DNA of 64,000 nucleotides from Treponema sp. (lineage in GTDB: Bacteria; Spirochaetota; Spirochaetia; Treponematales; Treponemataceae): the NCBI GenBank assembly GCA_017464425.1, contig JAFUDX010000040.1, positions 62,001 through 126,000 of the forward strand. Direction: 5' to 3'. Below the pieces are notes generated by a model. The model had not been told where the DNA came from and made no database searches. It saw only the letters and a list, made by a program, of their open reading frames with translations. Shown here piece by piece: positions 58,154 through 64,000 of the stretch (its first letter is position 1; every line of letters begins with the position of its first letter). The translations under genes and the position numbers were made by a program.

Positions 58154-59332
58154 CTAATCCGAAGCGAGCGGATTCGTGCTGTTTTCAAAGCCAGGAGTCG
58201 CCCCGGAAATTATATTTTTCCCCGATCCTTCCTTTTCAGTAACAAACCAATCCTTTGCCGAACTTGCGATATACTCAGGAAAATTCTCGCTCGCAGCGTA
58301 CTTTTCGACTATCGCCGCCGTATTCTGCCGTGAAATTGAGCGCAAAAGAGAGGATTTCATGCCATCGGTGCACACCGCAGTTTCTGGCGACGAGCCATCT
58401 GACCAAATTCCCAGCTCAACCGCCTTTTCTGCGAATTCAGTCATCAGTTTTTTTGACCATTCCGTTTTGCCCGATTCAGCACAAAGCACGGCATCTTTTA
58501 AAAGTCCGCTCACACAATCACGCAGAACAATGACATCCGTGTTTGAGGCAATTTTATCACTTCCTTCTTTCCATAAATCCCGTGCCGTGTCGCAGCTTTC
58601 AAAATCGAGTGAAAGAGCCAAATCATCATCAAGTTCATCGGCAACAGAACCTTCCATCCCCTCAAGAATTCTTCCGTGAACCGTGATGTATTCACCTGTT
58701 TTGACTTCTATTGCTGGAAACACATATTTTTTTGCCTCACCGTTCGCGGCACTGACGACTTCAAGCCCGTAGGTATTTCCGCCTTTGAGCACATACAATT
58801 CAATGTATTCGGAGGCAGGCTTTGTCTTGCTGTATGTCGTCCGAATTTCATTGAACAAAAGTTTTGCGGGATTTTCATTATAGCCGCAGAATTTTTGGGC
58901 AAATTCGAGGCTGTTACCAGAAATATCATAAACCACGCCAAAAAACAGATACGACTTTCCCACATCAGTTTGGCTCGACAACGCAATTTCTGCCGAAAGC
59001 CCGCTTTCACTGTAGGTAACAGAGTCCGCCACAGCATACACATCCTGGCTCTCATCGGGAAAGACAAAATTCTCAAAATCAAAATCATCTTCCACTTCCA
59101 AGACAGAAATGTTATCCAGAATAATTTTTTCGGAACACGTGATAACAATCTCACGGGAAGATGCCACCGTAAACAGTTCCACAGACGGAGCGATAGTGTC
59201 CGCAGGAACGATTTCAAGCCCTTCCTCAGTGAGACAGCAAGAAACAGGTGCGACAACGCTCAACGTTCCAAATACCAAAACAGATGTCAAAATAACTGAC
59301 TTCAGAATTTGGGAAAAACCAATTTTTTTCAT
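58154..59332 (-). CDS. Secreted protein with a lamin-tail-like domain, probable lipoprotein
   Basis: A 392-residue exported protein. The signal peptide runs MKKIGFSQILKSVILTSVLV to about residue 30 and ends SVVAPVSCC, a possible lipobox. A bacterial Ig-like segment (VELFTVASSREIVITCSEKI) is followed by an LTD-like block (KLLFNEIRTTYSKTKPASEY, IELYVLKGGNTYGLEVVS). LTD-type domains occur on surface or secreted proteins, often tied to nucleases or adhesion. No catalytic domain is evident. The start is fixed by GGAGG 7 nt upstream of 59332. It is convergent with dxs (13 nt between stops). A TTTTCGGCAACG repeat occupies its upstream region. Confidence 0.75.
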   Translation of the reverse strand: MKKIGFSQILKSVILTSVLVFGTLSVVAPVSCCLTEEGLEIVPADTIAPSVELFTVASSREIVITCSEKIILDNISVLEVEDDFDFENFVFPDESQDVYAVADSVTYSESGLSAEIALSSQTDVGKSYLFFGVVYDISGNSLEFAQKFCGYNENPAKLLFNEIRTTYSKTKPASEYIELYVLKGGNTYGLEVVSAANGEAKKYVFPAIEVKTGEYITVHGRILEGMEGSVADELDDDLALSLDFESCDTARDLWKEGSDKIASNTDVIVLRDCVSGLLKDAVLCAESGKTEWSKKLMTEFAEKAVELGIWSDGSSPETAVCTDGMKSSLLRSISRQNTAAIVEKYAASENFPEYIASSAKDWFVTEKEGSGKNIISGATPGFENSTNPLASD

Positions 59333-59390
59333 AAAAAGACCTCCATTTTTCGGAAACATAGTATTTTCCGTTCATGCCTTCTTATTTGTA

Positions 59391-59487
59391 AAATTTTTCG
59401 ATTTTCGGCAACGGAGAAGAAAATTTCTTGAAAAAAGTGCAATTTTTTTTATTGAAAAAGAGGAGAATTAGAGATTTTAGAGATTTT
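59391..59487 (+). repeat. TTTTCGGCAACG-family repeat, long copy
   Basis: AAATTTTTCGATTTTCGGCA, ACGGAGAAG, A/T-rich blocks, AAAGAGGAGAATT and AGAGATTTTAGAGATTTT. It aligns end to end with the minus-strand copy at 52489-52587. Confidence 0.75.
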
Positions 59488-59496
59488 TTTTATAAA

Positions 59497-59528
59497 AAAA
59501 AGACCGCTTTCAAAAAAGCAGTCTTTTT
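59497..59528 (-). terminator. Terminator of the DUF2259 gene
   Basis: AAAGAC-C-GCTTT pairs with AAAGC-A-GTCTTT. On the minus strand it is followed by a run of T. It lies 3 nt past the stop at 59531. Confidence 0.75.
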
Positions 59529-59530
59529 GA

Positions 59531-60229
59531 TTACAAGCGAATTGTTTCGACCATGTAGCGGATTGAAGAGCCGTTCACATCGGAAACGGTTTTCTCAACG
59601 ATGAACACAAGATTTCTGCCGGTCTTATCTGAAAAAATCCTGTCGATTCGATAGTCAGTGACTTTTTTGCGCTTTATATCAGGCGAACCGACGATATTCC
59701 GGCTGATTACAGTGCCCTCAGCGTCTTTTTTCTCCATCGTGATAAAAAATGATGAGCGCAAGCCTTCGCCACTGCCAAACACGGTCTTCGCAAGCTTTAT
59801 ATGGTAGTACACGCTCTGTTCGTTGGTAGAGCCCTCAAAATCTTTGAATACGATTTCACTTTCTCCCTCTTTTTTGTCATCACGGACATAGAGGAGATTA
59901 TCAACAGAAGCTGGCTTGAAATCATATTTTCTGAGTTTCCAAGAAGCTTTTTCGTACAATTCTTCATACACTGCCTTTCCGCTTTTTGATGTCGTTGCAG
60001 TTGAAGGATTTGTCCGAAAAACCTCGCCGTCCACAAAATCATTTTTTTCGATGTCTACCGTGTAAATTTCCGCGTATCCCTGAAATGTTTTGTCGGTCTT
60101 CCCGTATTCAGCAAACGCATAGGTCCTTCCATCCTGAGAAATTCCCAAATCAACAAATGCCGCCGCGTCCCCTGCAAAAGCCATAAAACCAGCAACAGAA
60201 ATCATTCCTAATAACAACAGCTTTTTCAT
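59531..60229 (-). CDS. DUF2259-type predicted secreted protein
   Basis: A 232-residue protein with a clear signal peptide (MKKLLLLGMISVAGFMAFAG). The mature start AFVDLGISQDGRTYAFAEYG is characteristic of the DUF2259 secreted-protein family known in spirochaetes. The body is beta-rich with several acidic-basic strands (NDFVDGEVFRTNP, LRKYDFKPASVDNLLYVRDD). Function is unknown; periplasmic location is predicted. The start at 60229 is fixed by GGGAGG 6 nt upstream rather than the earlier in-frame ATG at 60241. It is monocistronic with its own terminator, divergent from the membrane protein at 60320. Confidence 0.8.
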   Translation of the reverse strand: MKKLLLLGMISVAGFMAFAGDAAAFVDLGISQDGRTYAFAEYGKTDKTFQGYAEIYTVDIEKNDFVDGEVFRTNPSTATTSKSGKAVYEELYEKASWKLRKYDFKPASVDNLLYVRDDKKEGESEIVFKDFEGSTNEQSVYYHIKLAKTVFGSGEGLRSSFFITMEKKDAEGTVISRNIVGSPDIKRKKVTDYRIDRIFSDKTGRNLVFIVEKTVSDVNGSSIRYMVETIRL

Positions 60230-60307
60230 AAATCCTCCCATAGGAATCCACCTTATTATTATTTTCGGCGTAAAAAAACAAGTCTTTACATATTTTTGTG
60301 TTCCGTT

Positions 60308-60313
60308 TAAGAT
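60308..60313 (+). promoter_or_regulatory. -10-like hexamer (TAAGAT) for a leaderless mRNA
   Basis: TAAGAT ends 6 nt before the ATG at 60320; no ribosome-binding site. Confidence 0.35.
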
Positions 60314-60319
60314 TCTGAC

Positions 60320-61144
60320 ATGACCTTAAAAACGAGAAATAATTTCATAAAAGTTTTTTTGATAGCAAGCATACTCATCTCACTGTTCACGCTCATTTTA
60401 TTCATCATTTCATTCTATAAAGATACCATTCTCATGCCGCCTGATTTTCGGATTCCCGCTTTCTTACAGCATATTTCATTCGCAAAAAACAGCTTTCTCG
60501 CCACCATGATTTCCTTTGCGGTACTGATTCTGTATGTGCCGGTCTGTTTTTACCTTCTGATTCGACTTTTTGAGAACACTCAGACGAGCGAAATCATTTT
60601 CTTTACCGGCTTTTTATTTGCCTGCCTTGCAGAAATAGCCCGCTTTATCACGATTTGCTTGGGTCTGTGGATTTCCTTCTCAAATTCGCTTGTCATCGCC
60701 GGAAATATCGTGCTTTTTGGTCGGACACTCGCGCCGCTAAGTTTTTTATGCGCCGCACTTTTAAGCGAAACATCACAGCGACAGGATATTGAGCGAAATT
60801 ATGTGATATTGCTCGCAGTCTCGCTCGTTTTTGCGGCAGTCATTCCCATGAACACTGCAAAAATCGCCTCTACGGGGCTTGTCACCGAAGGATTCATGAA
60901 TCTTGTCAATATATTGCGCTTTTTGATTCTTCTTACAACACTCGCTTCTTTTTTAATTCACGGATTCAAAAAAAACAACAGTGAATACAAGCATTTGGCA
61001 TCATCTTCCACCATTCTTATTTTAGGCTACAGTCTTTTGGTCAGCTGCGACAGTTTTTTGTTTTTGATTTTAGGCACGCTCGCCCTTTCATGGGGAACAT
61101 TCAGATATTTAAAATTCCTCCACAAAATGTATATGTGGAGCTAG
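60320..61144 (+). CDS. Polytopic membrane protein, unknown function
   Basis: A 274-residue integral membrane protein with about eight hydrophobic segments. Examples are VFLIASILISLFTLILFIIS, MISFAVLILYVPVCFYLLI, IIFFTGFLFACLAEIARFI and YVILLAVSLVFAAVIPM. The layout recalls seven- to eight-helix sensory input modules, but no cytoplasmic output domain is attached: the protein ends shortly after the last helix (KFLHKMYMWS). No family is recognised. It is monocistronic and convergent with the outer-membrane-type protein at 61159. Confidence 0.8.
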   Translation: MTLKTRNNFIKVFLIASILISLFTLILFIISFYKDTILMPPDFRIPAFLQHISFAKNSFLATMISFAVLILYVPVCFYLLIRLFENTQTSEIIFFTGFLFACLAEIARFITICLGLWISFSNSLVIAGNIVLFGRTLAPLSFLCAALLSETSQRQDIERNYVILLAVSLVFAAVIPMNTAKIASTGLVTEGFMNLVNILRFLILLTTLASFLIHGFKKNNSEYKHLASSSTILILGYSLLVSCDSFLFLILGTLALSWGTFRYLKFLHKMYMWS

Positions 61145-61158
61145 AATCGGCTGATTTG

Positions 61159-61878
61159 CTATCTGTATGAAAGTTTTGCGGCAAGCGAAAAAATCATGCC
61201 GTCCGCGCCCGTTCCGTTTAAAATCGAGCCGAGCGGTATGTACGTTCTGAATTCCGCCCCGATTTTCCAGTTTTCAGAGAGAATGAACGAATACGAAAGC
61301 AATACTTCTGGATAAAAAAAGTTTAAATGAGCGTAAAAATTGCTGTTGATGTCAGAAACATCATCGCCCGCCGTGCTTCCTGTCACGCGGTTTACTTCGG
61401 AAGAATCAACATCGCCAGAAAGAAAGGCATACCGGGCTAAAAATCCGATTCCCCCGCCCACTGAAACAAAGTGCTTCTTAGTCTTTCCGATCTTGAACCG
61501 ATATCCGCCGTCTATATCCAGCATGAGCGAAAGTGCCGTTGCCGTTCGATTTTCGACTTCGGCTGGCTGAGCGCGCTCTCCATCCCACAGGTAATAATTC
61601 GTAAAAAAAGAACCGTGCGTTTGAAGAAAGATATTGTTTTTAAAAATGAAGTCGCCGCCAATTCCCAGCGAATACATGACTGGCGAAGGCGCAGATTTTA
61701 GGGAATCATCGGTGTTGAGCATGATTTTGGAGCCGAGCGTAAAGAAAATCGATGTATCAATCCGTGCAGAAGATTCAGAGTCAAGCACAGGCGCATCGCC
61801 AATTCCGCTGTTTTCCTGAGCATAGAAATGTGAAAGAGAAAAAAGAAAAACCAATAAAAAAAAATACCGTTTTCTCAT
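61159..61878 (-). CDS. Probable outer-membrane beta-barrel protein
   Basis: A 239-residue exported protein. The signal peptide MRKRYFFLLVFLFSLSHFYA is followed by alternating beta strands with glycine-aromatic turns (YSLGIGGDFIFKNNIFLQTH, DIDGGYRFKIGKTKKHFVSV, GGGIGFLARYAF, YPEVLLSYSFILSENWKIGA) and a last strand GMIFSLAAKLSYR. This is the pattern of small 8- to 10-strand OmpA/OmpW-like barrels. A role as a porin or surface protein is inferred. TACAAT lies 5 nt before the ATG. The next gene upstream on the same strand ends 54 nt before it. Confidence 0.75.
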   Translation of the reverse strand: MRKRYFFLLVFLFSLSHFYAQENSGIGDAPVLDSESSARIDTSIFFTLGSKIMLNTDDSLKSAPSPVMYSLGIGGDFIFKNNIFLQTHGSFFTNYYLWDGERAQPAEVENRTATALSLMLDIDGGYRFKIGKTKKHFVSVGGGIGFLARYAFLSGDVDSSEVNRVTGSTAGDDVSDINSNFYAHLNFFYPEVLLSYSFILSENWKIGAEFRTYIPLGSILNGTGADGMIFSLAAKLSYR

Positions 61879-61932
61879 AGAAAATTGTACTCTATTCTAT
61901 CATTCTAACTTTCTATTTTCAATTTTCAACGG

Positions 61933-63093
61933 TTACTTTTCTGATTTTTGGTAGAACAATTTCTCCATGTCGACCGTCAAGAATCCGCTTCGGCCTGTTT
62001 TGTAAAAATCGCTTTCTTCCCATGCGACAATCAGATATTTTCCGCTCATCGCAAATGCTTGATACGAGTAGCGGCGAGGGAGTTTTGGCAGACGGAACGC
62101 AACGGTTTTGCCATTATTAATGAGCGGAAGCCCATCGATTGAGCCAGAAAAATAGGTCGTGCCATCGCCAAAAACAGCGCAAATCCAATTATCCTTGATG
62201 ATTGCATTCGCCACCGTGCCGTCGTCCGTTGTTCCATGCTCAAAATAACGCGGAGACGAGCCGCCTGCATCACGGCAGGTGAGCGTAAAATTAAAATCTT
62301 TTGGGATTGATTTGAGCAAATCTTTGAGTCTGAGCGGTGCTTTTGAAAAATCTTCCGGTGTGATTAAATTTCGGTAAGTCGATTCGGAAATTTCAGAAAC
62401 CGAAATGCTGCCCGTTTCCCCGCCGCGCGAAAAGGGATGAACGCTTGCCAAATCCACCAGTGATTTCCACTTAATGTAGTGAAATGACACCTTGTTGTTC
62501 TTTGTCGATTTGACCGAACTCACCCAATCGGTACCGTCAAAATATGTTCCCGTAACTTCCCCGCTCTGCTCGATATTCAAATCGCCATATGTAATGACGG
62601 GGAAAAACATTTTTTGCTCTTCGGAAAGCCGAATAATATGGCTCTGACGGGGATTTCCGCTCGCCGTTTTGTTGAAGAATGAATTCTTTACGAGCGTAAA
62701 ATAGGGAATTCCGCTTTCAAAGACTAAATTTCCTGCCGTTGAATCTGAAAAAAGCTGGTAGTCTTGAATCAAAATCGGATTGTCGGTTGAATCAAAATAG
62801 AGCGCTCCCAAGTGATTTACGAGCAAGATAGATTTTCCATCCGCAGTGACATTTCCGTCACAGACACGCACGCTTTCCGTCCAGGGTTTGAGCGCAAGAA
62901 TCGGAGAATGCTGCGGCAAGTCTATTTCAGAATACGAGCCGTCCCCAAAGTAGAACCATTTATGATCACCTGATTTTTGCGCCATTTCGATGTCAACTTT
63001 ATTGCGGTTTTGGTGCATGGAAACTTTTTTTGTACATCCAGAAAGGAGCAGACATACAGAGAATATGATAAGGCAGTGTTTTGGCAATTTCAT
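61933..63093 (-). CDS. Uncharacterised lipoprotein
   Basis: A 386-residue lipoprotein. MKLPKHCLIIFSVCLLLSGC is a classical signal peptide with lipobox LLSGC (Cys20). The rest is beta-rich with repeated D/G-W/F segments (DHKWFYFGDGSYSEIDLPQH, WICAVFGDGTTYFSGSIDGL, AFAMSGKYLIVAWEESDFYK) suggesting a propeller-like fold. No family is recognised. GATAAT lies 6 nt before the ATG at 63093, which selects this start over 63132. It overlaps nothing; the hybrid kinase ends 33 nt upstream. Confidence 0.82.
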   Translation of the reverse strand: MKLPKHCLIIFSVCLLLSGCTKKVSMHQNRNKVDIEMAQKSGDHKWFYFGDGSYSEIDLPQHSPILALKPWTESVRVCDGNVTADGKSILLVNHLGALYFDSTDNPILIQDYQLFSDSTAGNLVFESGIPYFTLVKNSFFNKTASGNPRQSHIIRLSEEQKMFFPVITYGDLNIEQSGEVTGTYFDGTDWVSSVKSTKNNKVSFHYIKWKSLVDLASVHPFSRGGETGSISVSEISESTYRNLITPEDFSKAPLRLKDLLKSIPKDFNFTLTCRDAGGSSPRYFEHGTTDDGTVANAIIKDNWICAVFGDGTTYFSGSIDGLPLINNGKTVAFRLPKLPRRYSYQAFAMSGKYLIVAWEESDFYKTGRSGFLTVDMEKLFYQKSEK

Positions 63094-63099
63094 AGGTTT

Positions 63100-63105
63100 A
63101 TTATC
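63100..63105 (-). promoter_or_regulatory. -10 hexamer (GATAAT) for a leaderless lipoprotein mRNA
   Basis: Minus strand GATAAT, 6 nt, ATG at 63093. The lipoprotein signal peptide independently confirms this start. Confidence 0.55.
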
Positions 63106-63125
63106 GGAGAAAATAAATCCATAGA

Positions 63126-64000
63126 TTAACACAGTTTTAGAACCGCCGCCGCGTCCACATCGCGCACAGCCTTTTTGAGTTTTTTGAATAGCTGAGCCTG
63201 TGTTTCTGCCATCGAATAGGAATCAAGTTCTTTTATGATTGCATCAGCCGTGTCAAAATCAAAAACCGAAACGACTTCTTTGATTGCAGAAACCGCCTCC
63301 GTAAACTTTTGCTCGGAAATGGCAGGCATGTCGCTTTGCGCAGAAACAGAAGCGTTTGCACTGGGCTTTCCGACAAGCGGGGCAAGTTTTACAAGAAAAG
63401 AGCGGTAATCACTAAGCAACTGCGGCGTTTTTTGCGCGATTTTTCCAGAATCAACCGCATTTCCTGCTGCCTCAAGCTCTTTTGCCAGCTCAGAAAGTTC
63501 TGCAGCTCCGATGAGCCGTGCAGATGATTTGAGCGCATGAACGAGAATCGTGTAGTTTTTCCAGTCGCCAGATGCAGCATACGATTCTATCAGGCTTGCT
63601 TTTTCTTCGATTGAATCAGAGAAATTACGGACAGCCTCCAAAAACACCTCTTTTCCGCCACAATTTTTGAGCGCAGCTTCAATGTCAAGTCCGAAAATAT
63701 CTTTAAAGAAAGCACTTGAGATAAATTCAGCATGACGATGAGAGAGCGCGGTTTGCTCGCTTGCATCTGAAGAGTGCGTGCCATTCTGATAGGTCGCAGA
63801 ATCTTCCAGAGTCTGGGATAGCTGCTCTTCGACAAACCTCGTATCTCCTGGCAAAATCAGTTTTTCTTTTGGAAGAAGACGGGCAATCATTTCTTCAAGT
63901 TTTTTGGAATCAATGGGCTTTGAAAGATAGTCGGTAAAGCCCGTTGAAAGATACAGTTCTTTTGCCCCGCTAATCGCATTTGCCGTAAGCGCAACCGCCG
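63126..64000 (-). CDS. C-terminal part of a hybrid sensor kinase: receiver end plus HPt domain (partial)
   Basis: The open frame enters from beyond base 64000 and ends at 63126. Its first ~35 readable residues are the end of a receiver domain (AVALTANAISGAKELYLSTG, then DYLSKPID with the conserved Lys-Pro). A linker and an HPt domain follow, with phospho-His in LVHALKSSARLIGAAELSEL. The protein ends in a small helical domain (TEAVSAIKEVVSVFDFDTAD). An internal ATG at 63890 is not the real start. The HPt and tail align with the remnant at 36897, showing what that remnant has lost. The upstream kinase domains lie outside the window. Confidence 0.9.
   Translation of the reverse strand, partial: AVALTANAISGAKELYLSTGFTDYLSKPIDSKKLEEMIARLLPKEKLILPGDTRFVEEQLSQTLEDSATYQNGTHSSDASEQTALSHRHAEFISSAFFKDIFGLDIEAALKNCGGKEVFLEAVRNFSDSIEEKASLIESYAASGDWKNYTILVHALKSSARLIGAAELSELAKELEAAGNAVDSGKIAQKTPQLLSDYRSFLVKLAPLVGKPSANASVSAQSDMPAISEQKFTEAVSAIKEVVSVFDFDTADAIIKELDSYSMAETQAQLFKKLKKAVRDVDAAAVLKLC

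Overview
The window looks like a spirochaete chromosome of the Treponema type, moderately AT-rich. The evidence is gene content: a long-form GlyA, a DUF2259 secreted protein, many lipoproteins with short spirochaetal lipoboxes, a tiny bS22/COX24-like protein, class II IlvC, and many Cache/GGDEF/MCP/HPt signalling proteins. I cannot name a species. I saw no rRNA or tRNA genes and no CRISPR array.

Layout. 1-3.6 kb is a restriction-modification patch: a 5'-truncated type I methylase (hsdM), a C5 cytosine methylase and an MvaI/BcnI-like nuclease. 3.8-16.9 kb is mostly core: a histidine kinase, a periplasmic-sensing diguanylate cyclase, ilvC, a TtcA-like protein, dnaE, a YhcC-like radical SAM protein, glyA and rlpA. 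17.0-26.6 kb is one tightly packed eight-gene operon on the minus strand. It joins two TRAP-type binding lipoproteins, a membrane GGDEF protein, a UDP-sugar dehydratase, a PLP sugar aminotransferase and a three-subunit molybdenum-hydroxylase-like complex whose large subunit has lost recognisable cofactor motifs. It starts at a perfect-consensus promoter overlapped by a palindrome. I rate it the best candidate for an undescribed system. 26.8-36.0 kb holds pgk, a radical SAM/SPASM protein, an AAA/DUF4143 ATPase behind five 23-bp tandem repeats, a lipoprotein/propeller pair and a MATE transporter.

36-46 kb is accessory and decayed: a frameshifted lipoprotein, an HPt/receiver remnant, a Cache remnant, a truncated GGDEF protein, and an [FeFe]-hydrogenase-like chemoreceptor interrupted by in-frame TGA and TAG. 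Inside it sits a two-gene defence cassette (DUF262-HNH nuclease plus EcoRI-family adenine methylase) bounded by inverted copies of a GGGCGTTCCC...TCGGGCT repeat. A third copy abuts hsdM next to the other RM cassette. All three copies touch the broken end of a gene. 46.9-64 kb is largely core or species-conserved: adhE, an M28-like peptidase, a large unknown protein, ssb, a U32 protein, an omega-like protein, the 29-residue bS22-like gene, dxs (apparently with an AUU start behind a terminator), lipoproteins, an outer-membrane-type protein and the end of a hybrid histidine kinase.

Two patterns cross the window. First, at least fourteen genes have a -10-like hexamer exactly 6 nt before the start codon, which predicts leaderless mRNAs with the A of AUG at +1. 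Second, four dispersed intergenic repeat families occur: ATCTGTG, CTCTGTG, TTTTCGGCAACG and GGGCGTTCCC types.
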